From Acidaminococcus timonensis (GTDB lineage Bacteria > Bacillota > Negativicutes > Acidaminococcales > Acidaminococcaceae): DNA of 64,000 nt. The translations under genes were made by a program, and so were the position numbers. Location: the NCBI RefSeq assembly GCF_900106585.1, contig NZ_FNWH01000004.1, forward strand, positions 62,001 through 126,000, read 5' to 3'. The notes under the pieces are model-generated. The model was not told where the DNA came from. It did no database searches and saw only the letters and a program-made list of their open reading frames with translations. This document shows positions 34,904 to 43,622 of the stretch, piece after piece (position 1 is the stretch's first letter; the number at the start of each line of letters is the position of its first letter).

Positions 34904-36025
34904 CTATCTTCTTTCTGCGTCCGGATGCTCCTTGAAATAATGAGGGGAATCGCCCCATTCGCCGAAGCCCACCCGGTCTCCCACGCTGGCCACCCGGCCG
35001 GCCAGACAGTTCCGGCACTGGTCAGGACTGTCCTCCACGCAGGGTTTGTTGTCGTACAGCAGGTAATCGGGCCGGAATTTGGGCAGGGTCACAATGGGCA
35101 TCAGGATGTTGGCCCCGGCCTTCAGCCCCAGTTCCCGTCCCAGGGGATTCAGGGCCTGGAGAGCCGTAGTGGCCGCAATGTTCCGGTCGGGCAAAAACAG
35201 CCGGGTCACGGCGATCATGTTCAGCCCCAGGATGAACCGCTCCTGCTGAGCCGCTTCCGTATTGCCGCCGGCAGCCACCACTTTCTTCCCGATAGGAGTA
35301 TTATGGTGGACCACATAGGGCCCCATGCCGATCATGTCGATGTCCATGTCCCGGTAGAACAGGATATCCCCGGCCAGGTCGTCCAGGGTCTGGCCCGGCA
35401 GGCCGATCATCACGCCGGTACCCACCTGATAGCCAATCCGATGCAGGGTTTCCAGGCAGGCCTTCCGCACGGACCATTCATGGTGCCCATCCTGAGGATG
35501 GAGGGTGGCATAAAGCGCCGGATTGCTGGTCTCGATGCGCAGCAGGTACCGATGGGCTCCGGCCTGGAACCAGCGCCGATAGGTTTCCTCGGTCTGCTCT
35601 CCCACACACAGGGTAATGCCCAGCTGGCCGTGGCTCAGGTTCTTGATGTCCCGGAGCAGGCCTTCCACATAGGCGATGAACTCCTCATCCTGCCGTTCCC
35701 CGGATTGGAGGGTCAGGGAACCATACCGGTTCTCCCAGGCCCATTGGGCCATGGCCAGAAGGTCCTTCCGGTCCGTGTCGAACCGTTCCACTTCCTGGTT
35801 GTCCCGGCGGATGCCGCAGTATTTGCAGTTCTTGATGCACCGGTTGGAAAATTCCAGCAGGCCCCGGTAGTAGTCCACCCGGCCCACGGTGCGGGCCTTT
35901 ACTTCATAGGCGGCATCGTACAGCCGTTTCCGGTCCTGGGCATCGGTCAGCCCCAGCAGGGTCCGCAGGTCGTCGCGGGTCATTGCCTGGCCCTTGGCCA
36001 GCAGGGTCGTCAAAGCATCGGTCAT
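34904..36025 (-). CDS. hydE: [FeFe]-hydrogenase maturase HydE (radical SAM)
   Basis: A 373-residue radical SAM enzyme of the HydE/BioB group, involved in building the H-cluster of [FeFe] hydrogenase. The [4Fe-4S] motif is CIKNCKYCG (CX3CX2C) near residue 63, preceded by RGLLEFSN, which is characteristic of HydE. Further motifs are LRIETSNPALYATLHP and VGTGVMIGLPGQT. A C-terminal cysteine group (CVEDSPDQCRNCLAG) may hold the accessory cluster found in some HydE. hydF, hydG and a hydrogenase are not in this window. Ribosome binding site AAAGGA. Confidence 0.9.
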   Translation of the reverse strand: MTDALTTLLAKGQAMTRDDLRTLLGLTDAQDRKRLYDAAYEVKARTVGRVDYYRGLLEFSNRCIKNCKYCGIRRDNQEVERFDTDRKDLLAMAQWAWENRYGSLTLQSGERQDEEFIAYVEGLLRDIKNLSHGQLGITLCVGEQTEETYRRWFQAGAHRYLLRIETSNPALYATLHPQDGHHEWSVRKACLETLHRIGYQVGTGVMIGLPGQTLDDLAGDILFYRDMDIDMIGMGPYVVHHNTPIGKKVVAAGGNTEAAQQERFILGLNMIAVTRLFLPDRNIAATTALQALNPLGRELGLKAGANILMPIVTLPKFRPDYLLYDNKPCVEDSPDQCRNCLAGRVASVGDRVGFGEWGDSPHYFKEHPDAERR

Positions 36026-36072
36026 GATAATCCTTTCTGTAGCAAAACATAGGGGGAGGGGGAGTAGTTAAG

Positions 36073-36127
36073 TGGTTAGGGGTTAGGGGGTAGGGGTTAG
36101 GGGTTAGGGGGTAGGGGTTAGGGGGTA
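36073..36127. repeat. G-rich telomere-like tandem repeat (GGGGTTAG type)
   Basis: Seven runs of four or five G separated by TTA or TA (GGGGTTAGGGGGTAGGGG pattern) on the plus strand, just upstream of hydE. Enough G-runs for G-quadruplex formation. No coding function seen. Confidence 0.85.
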
Positions 36128-36205
36128 GTGATTAGGTGGGTAGTGAAGGAACAAATTTGCCTACGGGTGATTAGGTGGGTAGTGAAGGAACAAATTTGCC
36201 TACGG
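36128..36205. repeat. Two exact 39-bp tandem repeats
   Basis: The 39-bp unit begins GTGATTAGGTGGGTAGTG and ends TTTGCCTACGG; copy 1 is 36128-36166 and copy 2 is 36167-36205. It is contiguous with the G-rich tract on its left and repeat B on its right. No gene is seen in 36049-36397. Confidence 0.92.
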
Positions 36206-36234
36206 CAAATTTTATGGAATGGACAAAACCGCCG

Positions 36235-36317
36235 GACCTGGGAACGGACGTCCCTTATGGGCCGTCCCTACGGATTGAAGCGGAATGCACGATTTATGCG
36301 TAGCCCGGACCCAGGTC
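36235..36317. repeat. Repeat family B, copy 2
   Basis: An 83-bp element bounded by GACCTGGG and CCCAGGTC, in the opposite orientation to copies 1 and 3. It contains GGACGTCCCTTATGGGCCG and CCCTACGG, which it shares with the copy at 38485. A sequence GCCAGCTATGCTGGC follows at about 36340. Confidence 0.78.
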
Positions 36318-36397
36318 GCCCAGCGGGCCCTTTATTCATTGCCAGCTATGCTGGCATCCTCTTGTCACTATTCAGTAACCACTATCCACTAACCACT

Positions 36398-37705
36398 TTA
36401 TGATTCTTCATTTTCCTGAATCAAACCCCGCTTCTTCTTATTGGCATACACGAAGTAATAGGGCAGGATCACCAGGCAGCCGCCCAGGCCCCAGATCAGC
36501 TGCATGGTTTTGGCGTTGGACAGCATCCAGAGGCTGGTGAGGAGGGCGATCACCGGAATGACGATGCCTCCGGGGATCTTGTAGGTCCGAGGACGATCCG
36601 CCCATTTCTTCCGGAACACGATGACCGCCAGACAGGTGGGCAGATACTGGGTGAACCGGGAAACGGCGCTGATGGCGGCCAGGGTGGTGAAACTGCCGCT
36701 CCAGGCCAGCAGGATGCTCAGTACGGCAATGACGATGCTGGCCACGTAGGGCGTTCCCCAGGGGGTCCGTCTGGCCAGTGCCGCAGGCAGCATACCGTCT
36801 TCTGCCAGGGAAGTGCAGGCCCGGGGTGCATAGAAGGATTCAGCCATGTTGATGCCGCCCATGGAAAGCAGCGTTCCCGCCAGGATGATGTACGCCCCAG
36901 CCGGCCCCAGGATCCGGCCCATGGCCGTCTGGATGGGGGCCTTGTCCGCGGCCAGTCCAGGCCCCAGGATGCCGATGGAGATGGCCACCACCAACATGTA
37001 AATCACGGTGACCAGCACCATGGTCAGGATGATGCCCCGGGGCAGATTCTTCTTGGGGTCCTTGAAGTCTTCCGCCCCCACGGCAATGGCTTCGAACCCG
37101 GTGAAAGCGAAGAACATGGTGATAGCCGCATTGGCAAAAGCCCCATCCTCCAGTTTCGCCGGCACGAACGGCGTAAAGTTGCTGCCGTTGATGAAGAAGA
37201 TGCCCACAGTGATGAACAGCACCAGGGGTACCAGTTTGGACACGGTCAGGATATTGTTCAGGTACTTGGAGGCCTTGACCCCGGCGATGTTCAGCGCACT
37301 GAGGCCGCCGATCAGGATCGTGGCAATCACATCCTTGGCAAAGTCCCCGGCCAAGGCCGGGAAGGCGGCTCCCAGAGCCGTGGCGAAGCCCACCGCCATG
37401 GCAGCCCAGGCGATGATGGTCACCACCAGCTTCAGCACGCCCACTTCATACCCCCAGAAATCCCCGAAAGCCGCTTTGGCGTACAGGTACGGTCCCCCGT
37501 TCCGGGTGAAGAACCCGGCGGCTTCGGCGAAACACAGGGCCAGGGCCCCGGCCAGGCAGGCGTCGAACAGCAAAATACCCAGAGAGGCCGGCCCCATGAG
37601 GGCGTAGGCCCGGTTGGGCAGCAGGAAGATACCCGTACCGATGATGGAATTGATGCCCAGCAGGACGATGCTGAACAGGCCGAATTTCTCTTTTTTCTCC
37701 GTCAT
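36398..37705 (-). CDS. APC-superfamily amino acid permease
   Basis: A 435-residue transporter with about 12 membrane spans. The TM1 substrate-binding motif is GINSIIGTGIFLLP near residue 18, and TM6 has FFAFTGFEAIAVGAEDFKDP. Members import amino acids, amines or GABA. The start overlaps nothing but lies only 3 bp after the class I amidotransferase gene, so the two are cotranscribed. The pair suggests uptake and deglutamylation of a gamma-glutamyl or amine compound (inference). Confidence 0.9.
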   Translation of the reverse strand: MTEKKEKFGLFSIVLLGINSIIGTGIFLLPNRAYALMGPASLGILLFDACLAGALALCFAEAAGFFTRNGGPYLYAKAAFGDFWGYEVGVLKLVVTIIAWAAMAVGFATALGAAFPALAGDFAKDVIATILIGGLSALNIAGVKASKYLNNILTVSKLVPLVLFITVGIFFINGSNFTPFVPAKLEDGAFANAAITMFFAFTGFEAIAVGAEDFKDPKKNLPRGIILTMVLVTVIYMLVVAISIGILGPGLAADKAPIQTAMGRILGPAGAYIILAGTLLSMGGINMAESFYAPRACTSLAEDGMLPAALARRTPWGTPYVASIVIAVLSILLAWSGSFTTLAAISAVSRFTQYLPTCLAVIVFRKKWADRPRTYKIPGGIVIPVIALLTSLWMLSNAKTMQLIWGLGGCLVILPYYFVYANKKKRGLIQENEES

Positions 37706-37708
37706 GTG

Positions 37709-38446
37709 CTAGTCCCTTTCTACAGCAGTGGCTGCGATGAAATCTTTAAAAATGGCTTTGGCCAGTTCATTGTTGATGGACATCATCTCCGGATGGAACT
37801 GATATCCCATCAGGTACTTTTTTCCAGTGCCTTCCAGGATCTCCACGGTGCCATCCTTGGCCCGGGCGGTGACCACCAGGTCTTTACCCACCCGGTGCAC
37901 CGTCTGGTGATGGTGGGTATTGGTCACCCATTCTGTCCGGCCCAGGATCCGGGCAGCCCGGCTATCTGCCTGGATTTCGATGGTGTGGGTGGGGGTCGCC
38001 GGATCCTGGTTCTGGGAATGCTTCACATAGGAGTTTTTATCCAGAGACAGATCCTGGTACAACGTGCCGCCGTGGCCCACATTGATGATCTGGCAGCCCC
38101 GGCAGATGCCCATGACCGGGATCCCCCGGCGCTCGGCTTCCTGCAGCAGCAGCAGATCGAACCGGTCCCGGGCAGGCCACACAGGGCCGATCTGGCGGCA
38201 GGGTTCCTCCCCGTAGAGCAGGGGATACACATCATGGCCACCGCTGAGCACCAGGCCATCCACCCGGCTCATGATTTCTTTTGCTGCTTCCTCGTCTTCC
38301 GTAAAGGGCACCAGGATGGCCACCCCGCCGGCTTCGTTCACAGAACGGATATAATCATCATTCACATAGGATCTGTGATACCCGGCAAAAGGCCCATGGT
38401 CGTCCACCATATGGCTGCCGGAAATACCGATCAACGGTCTTTGCAT
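37709..38446 (-). CDS. Class I glutamine amidotransferase-like, peptidase C26 (gamma-glutamyl-GABA hydrolase type)
   Basis: A 245-residue hydrolase of the PuuD group. The nucleophile cysteine is in VMGICRGCQIINV near residue 100, and the catalytic His-Glu pair is in GYQFHPEMM near 220. The N-terminus begins MQRPLIGISGSHM. The start at 38446 is preferred since AAGAAG is 9 nt upstream. PuuD cleaves gamma-glutamyl-GABA in putrescine breakdown; other C26 enzymes cleave other gamma-glutamyl amides. The adjacent permease supports a catabolic role. The polyamine operon further right is a possible but unproven link. Confidence 0.88.
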   Translation of the reverse strand: MQRPLIGISGSHMVDDHGPFAGYHRSYVNDDYIRSVNEAGGVAILVPFTEDEEAAKEIMSRVDGLVLSGGHDVYPLLYGEEPCRQIGPVWPARDRFDLLLLQEAERRGIPVMGICRGCQIINVGHGGTLYQDLSLDKNSYVKHSQNQDPATPTHTIEIQADSRAARILGRTEWVTNTHHHQTVHRVGKDLVVTARAKDGTVEILEGTGKKYLMGYQFHPEMMSINNELAKAIFKDFIAATAVERD

Positions 38447-38484
38447 GGAGTTCATCTTCTTTCAGTAATTGTGGCCCTCTGGGC

Positions 38485-38586
38485 GACCTGGGTCCGGTCT
38501 CCCCTTACGGGCAGACCCTACGCAGGAATCGTACGTCCCGCTGCAATCCGTAGGGACGGCCCATGAGGGACGTCCGTTCCCAGGTC
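38485..38586. repeat. Repeat family B, copy 3
   Basis: A 102-bp element bounded by GACCTGGG and CCCAGGTC with inner CCCTACG (38517) and CCGTAGGG inverted motifs. It lies between the metH stop and the amidotransferase gene and could fold over most of its length. Confidence 0.78.
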
Positions 38587-38594
38587 TGTGGGGT

Positions 38595-41015
38595 TTATTT
38601 ATGGAACAATTCGTTGGCATAATTCACGCTGGCCACCGCATTGGCACCGTAGAAATCGGCTCCAATGGTGCGGGCGTACTCGGCGGTCATGACGGCACCG
38701 CCCACCATGATTTTGCAATCGGGCAGTTCTTTATGCAGCAGCTTGATGGTATCTTCCATAGCCCCCACCGTTGTGGTCATCAGGGCACTGAGCCCCACCA
38801 GCTTCGCATCATGCTCCTTCGCCGCCTCCAGCACCGTCTCCGGCGGCACGTCCTTACCCAGATCGATGACCTGGTAGCCATAGTTCTCCAGCAGCACCTT
38901 CACGATGTTCTTGCCGATGTCGTGGATATCCCCCTTCACCGTGCAGATGACGATGGGTTCGCCTTTTTCGGTGCTGGCCCCGGTGGCGATGGACTGCTTC
39001 AGGATCTCGAACCCGGCTTTCGCCGCATCGGCACTGACAAGCAGCTGGGGCAGGAACAGCTTCTTCTTTTCGAACAGGTCCCCCACCACGTTCAGACCGG
39101 GGATCATGTCCTCATTGATGATGGCCAGAGCCGGTTTCCCATCCGCCAGTGCCTGGCGTACACCCTGTTCCACCTTGGTGGTCAGGCCCTTGATGATGGC
39201 CTGCTGGATGGAGGAACCCTGGTCCGCATTCACCGGTGCTCCGGAGCCATCGGCAGCCGGTGTTTTGGCCACCGCCACCAGCTGGGGTGCGTTGGCGAAG
39301 TATTCCACGTACTTCTTGCAGCCTGCGTCCTTGCCGCTGAGGGCCCCGTAAGCGATGTAGGCCTGCATCATGGGCGCGCTGTTGGGGTTGATGATCCCTG
39401 CCGATAGCCCGGCCTCCATGGCCAGGGCGAAGAAGGCACTGTTCACCGCATCCCGGCTGGGCAGCCCGAAGGAGATGTTGGACACCCCCATGACGGTCTT
39501 GATGTGCCGTTTTTTCAGCTGCCGGATCACCTCCAGGTCGATCTGGGCGTTCTCCCCGCCGGTGCTGATGGTCATGGCCAGCGGGTCCATGACCATATCC
39601 CTGGCCGGGATGCCATACTTTCCGGCTTCGGCGATGACCTTGTCCGCCACTTTCAGACGGCCTTCCGCCGTATCGGCGATACCGCCCTCATCCAGGCACA
39701 GGCCCACCAGCGCCGCCCCGTACTTTTTCGCCAGGGGCAGCACCTCTGCCATATTCTCCGCCTTGCCGTTCACCGAGTTCAGCAGGGGCCGGCCGTTGTA
39801 GATCCGCAGGGCCCGTTCCATGGCCTGGATGTTGGAGGTATCGATCTGCAGGGGTACGGAGGTAATGGACTGGAGGGTCAGGATCACCTTTTCGATCAGG
39901 GCCGGTTCATCCACTCCCGGCACGCCCACATTCACGTCCAGCACCTGGGCGCCCCTGTCCAGCTGCTCCAGGGCCAGCTGGCACACATAGTCCATGTTCT
40001 GGGCCTTCAGGGCTTCCTTCAGCCGTTTCTTCCCTGTAGGGTTGATCCGTTCCCCGATGATCACGGGCATGCCTTCGAAATCCACAGCCGTGCCATAGCC
40101 GCAGATGGCGCAGGGTGCTCCTGTGCGGGGTGCCGGCATGGGCAGGTCCCGGCAGGCTTTGATCAGGTTGGCGATGTGGGCCGGCGTGGTACCACAGCAG
40201 CCTCCCAGTACAGAGACTCCCGCTTCTGCAAAAGGCACCATCAAAGGCGCATAGCCCTCCGCGTCGATGTGGAACACCGTATGACCGTCCTTCTGCACGG
40301 GCAGGCCGGCGTTGGGATTGGCCACCAGAGGGATGTCCACCGCCTGCAGGGCCTGGGGAACCAGTTTCACCAGGGTATCGGGACCCTGGCCGCAGTTGAA
40401 GCCCACGGCCGCCACCCCCAGGGATTCCGCCATGACCAGGGCCGAGGTCACATCGGCTCCGTTCAGCAGCTTTCCGTCTTCATCGAAGGTGAAGGTACAG
40501 ACAACGGGCAGGTCCGAGTTCTCCCTGGCTGCCAGGATGGCGGACTTGGCCTCATAGCTGTCGCTCATGGTCTCGATCAGGATCAGGTCCGCTCCTGCTG
40601 CAGCGCCGGCTTGTACCTGCTCCGCATACAGGGCCACCGCTTCTTCAAAGGGCAGGTCCCCGAAAGGCTGGAGCAGTTTGCCCGTGGGTCCCAGATCCAG
40701 GGCCACGAACCCTTCCCGGCCGGCTTCCGCAAAAGCGGCCCGGGCATTTTCCACACCGGCCTTCACCAGATCCGCCACTTCCGGCTGGTCATGGGCAGCG
40801 CCGAACTTCAGGCCGTTGGCCCCAAAGGTATTGGTCTTCAGGATGTCCACCCCGGCGTCCACATAGGACCGATGGATGGCCCGGACTTTCTCCGGGTGGA
40901 GCAGATTCCAGGTTTCCGGCAGTTCGCCGGGTTTCAGGCCGGCTTCCTGGAGCATGGTGCCCATGGCACCGTCAAAGAACAGACGCCGGCTATGCAACGC
41001 TTCTACAAAATTCAT
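38595..41015 (-). CDS. metH: Cobalamin-dependent methionine synthase (MetH) lacking the activation domain
   Basis: An 806-residue enzyme that methylates homocysteine from methyltetrahydrofolate via cobalamin. The homocysteine domain has FFDGAMGTMLQEAG and zinc cysteines in GFNCGQGP and GGCCGTTP. The pterin domain has IIGERINPTGKKRLKEAL. The cobalamin domain has the histidine ligand motif DIHDIGKNI near residue 692. The C-terminal SAM-binding reactivation domain of E. coli MetH (about 330 residues) is missing; a separate gene directly upstream supplies it. The start at 41015 overlaps that gene as ATGA and has GGAGG upstream. Confidence 0.95.
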   Translation of the reverse strand: MNFVEALHSRRLFFDGAMGTMLQEAGLKPGELPETWNLLHPEKVRAIHRSYVDAGVDILKTNTFGANGLKFGAAHDQPEVADLVKAGVENARAAFAEAGREGFVALDLGPTGKLLQPFGDLPFEEAVALYAEQVQAGAAAGADLILIETMSDSYEAKSAILAARENSDLPVVCTFTFDEDGKLLNGADVTSALVMAESLGVAAVGFNCGQGPDTLVKLVPQALQAVDIPLVANPNAGLPVQKDGHTVFHIDAEGYAPLMVPFAEAGVSVLGGCCGTTPAHIANLIKACRDLPMPAPRTGAPCAICGYGTAVDFEGMPVIIGERINPTGKKRLKEALKAQNMDYVCQLALEQLDRGAQVLDVNVGVPGVDEPALIEKVILTLQSITSVPLQIDTSNIQAMERALRIYNGRPLLNSVNGKAENMAEVLPLAKKYGAALVGLCLDEGGIADTAEGRLKVADKVIAEAGKYGIPARDMVMDPLAMTISTGGENAQIDLEVIRQLKKRHIKTVMGVSNISFGLPSRDAVNSAFFALAMEAGLSAGIINPNSAPMMQAYIAYGALSGKDAGCKKYVEYFANAPQLVAVAKTPAADGSGAPVNADQGSSIQQAIIKGLTTKVEQGVRQALADGKPALAIINEDMIPGLNVVGDLFEKKKLFLPQLLVSADAAKAGFEILKQSIATGASTEKGEPIVICTVKGDIHDIGKNIVKVLLENYGYQVIDLGKDVPPETVLEAAKEHDAKLVGLSALMTTTVGAMEDTIKLLHKELPDCKIMVGGAVMTAEYARTIGADFYGANAVASVNYANELFHK

Positions 41016-41710
41016 GGTTCCTCCTGACGAAAGGGACAGGTTACATTGCCGCAGGCGGCACATTTCGTCTTTTTGCCGCAGCGGCTTTCTTCTGTTTCAA
41101 AGGGGGGCTTCCCGGACCGGTCAATGCCGATCACGGCCGTGACGCTTTTGGTGGGAGCCATGATGCCTCCCGCCGTCAACGTCAGACCGATGGTCTTGGC
41201 ACAATCCAGGAGCCGGAAGATTTTCTGCTGCTCGGCCAGGTCCCAGTCCCCGTAGCCCGGAGAAAACCGGGTGCGGTACTGCCACTCTGCCGGCAGGTCC
41301 TTTTTCCAGACGATTTCCTGCTGATCCAGGTAGCTTTCGATGAGGGACGCTGCCACCGCCTGGGCCGCCGCCCCCTCTGCGATGCTGCGCACACTGATCC
41401 GCCGCAGGGCGATGTCCACCCGGGTCCCCAGGGTGGCCCCGAACAGCAGCAGACGGTCACAGCCCTTGAGATGCCTGGCCAGGCCGCTGCTCACAAATTC
41501 CGTACCGTTTTCCAGGATCACCCGGCCCTTTTCGGGGCCTGCCCCCTGGACCACAGTACAGCTCCACTGCTGCAGGGTACTCCGGGGCTGCACTTCGTTG
41601 CGCAGCTGCAGGAAGGCCCGGTCCACAGTGACCACGGCCCGTTCATCCCCGGGCCGGGCTCCAAAATACCGCAGGGCCTCTTTTTCATCGAAGGGAATCC
41701 GCACTGCCAT
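41012..41710 (-). CDS. Stand-alone methionine synthase activation-domain protein
   Basis: A 232-residue protein matching the SAM-binding reactivation domain of MetH. Its family core reads LENGTEFVSSGLARHLKGCD, ATLGTRVD, and RTRFSPGYGDWDLAEQQ, the last being the RxRxSPGYGD-like loop that binds SAM in MetH. The C-terminal tail carries cysteines (CGKKTKCAACGNVTC) that could bind a metal or cluster and are absent from E. coli MetH. It overlaps metH by 4 bp and follows metF, so the three form one operon. It should restore oxidised cob(II)alamin MetH. Confidence 0.9.
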   Translation of the reverse strand: MAVRIPFDEKEALRYFGARPGDERAVVTVDRAFLQLRNEVQPRSTLQQWSCTVVQGAGPEKGRVILENGTEFVSSGLARHLKGCDRLLLFGATLGTRVDIALRRISVRSIAEGAAAQAVAASLIESYLDQQEIVWKKDLPAEWQYRTRFSPGYGDWDLAEQQKIFRLLDCAKTIGLTLTAGGIMAPTKSVTAVIGIDRSGKPPFETEESRCGKKTKCAACGNVTCPFRQEEP

Positions 41711-41726
41711 GACCGCCTCCCCCGCT

Positions 41727-42590
41727 TCAGCAGCGGATGATTTCGGACAGGCTGTTACGGATGCCGCCGATTACGTCCGGTTTGTTCATGGTATAGATGT
41801 GGATGTTGGAGAACCCGTTGGCGATCAGGTCCACGATCTGGCCGATGGCATAGGCCATACCGGCCTGCTTCAGGGCTGCCGGATGATCCGCGAACCGTTC
41901 TGCCATGGCCCGCAGGGGAGCCGGCACCGGCGTACCGCTCAGGGTAAAGATCTTCTCGATCTGCTTCAGGCTGGTCACCGGCATGATTCCGGCCACCACC
42001 GGCACATGGATGCCCTTGGCCAGCATCCGGTACATGAAGTTATAGAACATATCGTTGTCGAAGAACATCTGGGTCACCAGAAAGTCGCATCCGGCTTCCA
42101 CCTTCATCCTGGTATGTTCCAGGTCCTCATCCAGGCTTTTGGCTTCCGGATGGCCCTGGGGATAGGTGGCCCCGCCCACGCAGAAGTCGCCGTAACTCTT
42201 GATCTTCTTTACCAGGTCACTGGCATGGGCATAGTCTCCCTGGATGCTGTCCATGCCGACAGGAAGATCCCCCCGCAGGGCCAGTACGTTCTGTACATGG
42301 GCATCCTTCAGCTGGTCCAGCACACCCTCGATGCGCTGTTCCGTTGCCCCTACGCAGGTGAGATGAGCCAGAGCCGGCACACCGCACCGCTCGATTTCAG
42401 ACACCAGAGCCACGCTCTTGCCTACGGATGTACCGCCGGCCCCATAAGTGACACTCATGTAGTCCACCCCCTGGATGGCGATGGTCCGGGCGATTTCCTG
42501 GGCGTGTTCCAGTTCGCTGCCTTTCTTGGGCGGGAACAGTTCGCAGGAGACACAGACTTTTGGACTTTTTAACAGATCTATGATTTTCAA
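41727..42590 (-). CDS. metF: 5,10-methylenetetrahydrofolate reductase
   Basis: A 287-residue FAD-dependent reductase making methyltetrahydrofolate for MetH. Family segments are CELFPPKKG, MSVTYGAGGT (FAD/folate region), VLALRGDLP, VGGATYPQGHPEA and TQMFFDNDMFYNF. Length is normal for the bacterial MTHFR. The start codon appears to be TTG at 42588-42590 with GAGGGGG upstream. First gene of the metF-activator-metH operon. Confidence 0.95.
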   Translation of the reverse strand: MKIIDLLKSPKVCVSCELFPPKKGSELEHAQEIARTIAIQGVDYMSVTYGAGGTSVGKSVALVSEIERCGVPALAHLTCVGATEQRIEGVLDQLKDAHVQNVLALRGDLPVGMDSIQGDYAHASDLVKKIKSYGDFCVGGATYPQGHPEAKSLDEDLEHTRMKVEAGCDFLVTQMFFDNDMFYNFMYRMLAKGIHVPVVAGIMPVTSLKQIEKIFTLSGTPVPAPLRAMAERFADHPAALKQAGMAYAIGQIVDLIANGFSNIHIYTMNKPDVIGGIRNSLSEIIRC

Positions 42591-42645
42591 AGAAATACCC
42601 CCTCAGACAAAAAGAAACCGTATCGTTTCATTTTATAACAAAAAA

Positions 42646-42669
42646 GAAGCCGTCGCAAGCGACAGCTTC
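42646..42669 (-). terminator. Terminator after the phosphoribosyltransferase gene
   Basis: GAAGCTGTCGC pairs with GCGACGGCTTC around a short loop, followed by TTTTTTG on the minus strand. Confidence 0.85.
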
Positions 42670-42682
42670 CATTCTCTAACGA

Positions 42683-43234
42683 TCACTCCGCCTTGAACAG
42701 CGGCAGGTTTGCCAGGACGATGATATCCTTCCGGCCGATGGAATCCCCTTCGGCCAAAATGGCCATGTGGCCGTTCACCGTACCGCCGGCTTTGGCCACC
42801 AGTTCCTCCAGGGCTTTCATGGAACCCCCTGTACTGATCACATCGTCCACCAGTGTCACCTTGTGGCCCCGTACCAGATCGATGTCCTCATCCTGCAGGC
42901 ACAGCATCTGCCGCCCCTTGGTGGTGATGGATTCATCTTCCACCACCAGCGGATGTTCCATATAGGCCTTGATGGATTTCCGGGCCACGATGTAGCGGTC
43001 CATCCCCAGGATCCTTGCCATGGCGTGGACCAGCGGGATGCCTTTGGTTTCCGCAGCCATAAGGATTTCCGTATCGGCAGGCACCTTCTTCGCCAGTTCC
43101 GCAGCAGACTTTTCCACCATTTCCGTATCGCCCAGGATCACAAATCCGGCGATGGCCAGGGTATCCGAAATATTCAGCACCGGCAGGGACCGTTTCAGCC
43201 CCGCCACTTCCAGTTCATAAAATCGTTTTGCCAC
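42683..43234 (-). CDS. Adenine/xanthine phosphoribosyltransferase-like protein
   Basis: A 183-residue type I phosphoribosyltransferase. The PRPP loop is VTLVDDVISTGGSM near residue 128, and AETKGIPLVHAMA matches the APRT/XPRT loop region. Substrate could be adenine, xanthine or another base; APRT-like enzymes of this form are often annotated without a known substrate. The N-terminus (MAKRFYELEVAGLKRSLPVL) is atypical. A DnaA-box cluster and a small unknown gene lie just upstream. Confidence 0.8.
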   Translation of the reverse strand: MAKRFYELEVAGLKRSLPVLNISDTLAIAGFVILGDTEMVEKSAAELAKKVPADTEILMAAETKGIPLVHAMARILGMDRYIVARKSIKAYMEHPLVVEDESITTKGRQMLCLQDEDIDLVRGHKVTLVDDVISTGGSMKALEELVAKAGGTVNGHMAILAEGDSIGRKDIIVLANLPLFKAE

Positions 43235-43258
43235 GATCAGTTCCTCCCATTTCCCGAC

Positions 43259-43312
43259 TTATCCACAATATCCACAGGGGGAATGTTCATAAGTGGATAA
43301 CTCTGTGCATAA
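43259..43312. promoter_or_regulatory. Cluster of DnaA-box-like sites
   Basis: Four 9-mers in 54 bp: TTATCCACA (43259-43267, plus strand, perfect), ATATCCACA (43268-43276, plus), TTATCCACT (43292-43300, minus) and TTATGCACA (43304-43312, minus, fits TTATNCACA). Two point each way. The cluster fills the gap between the small protein gene and the phosphoribosyltransferase gene. Confidence 0.65.
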
Positions 43313-43313
43313 C

Positions 43314-43622
43314 TTACAAATCGTTGGTCATCCGGGGCGGCATACTCCATTCCACCAGCACACCGGTATTGACCCACAGCCGGGTCAAGGCCTGCTGGCA
43401 GTCCTGCCAGCTTTTCTGCGGATCCACGGTCACTTCCCCAAAATGGTAGGTACACTGGTCCGTGGGAACTTCCATGGTCTTGGGGCTGGATAAGAAATCC
43501 CGCACCTTCTGGGCCGCCTCCTCCGCATCCGGAATGAAGACGGTCATTTCGTGGGTCTCTTCGTTATAATCCAGATAGCCGTAATGGCCCTGGTAATTTA
43601 AAGTAACACTTTGCACTGCCAT
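43314..43622 (-). CDS. Small conserved-looking protein, function unknown
   Basis: A 102-residue soluble protein that I do not recognise. It has no membrane span or signal peptide. It starts MAVQSVTLNYQGHYGYLDYN and has an acidic N-terminal half and a region DQCTYHFGEVTVDPQKSW. A promoter-like TATAAT (about 43654-43659) with a preceding TGACGA at 17-nt spacing lies upstream, and the ribosome binding site is AGAGGTG. It is probably cotranscribed with the phosphoribosyltransferase 80 bp downstream. The codon bias resembles its neighbours, which supports a real gene. Confidence 0.65.
   Translation of the reverse strand: MAVQSVTLNYQGHYGYLDYNEETHEMTVFIPDAEEAAQKVRDFLSSPKTMEVPTDQCTYHFGEVTVDPQKSWQDCQQALTRLWVNTGVLVEWSMPPRMTNDL

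Noticed and set aside
36049-36210. CRISPR array
   Set aside because: The repeats are contiguous tandem units without unique spacers.
42591-42682. SAM riboswitch upstream of metF
   Set aside because: The gap is about 90 bp and is occupied by the terminator of the gene upstream; no S-box core sequences are visible.
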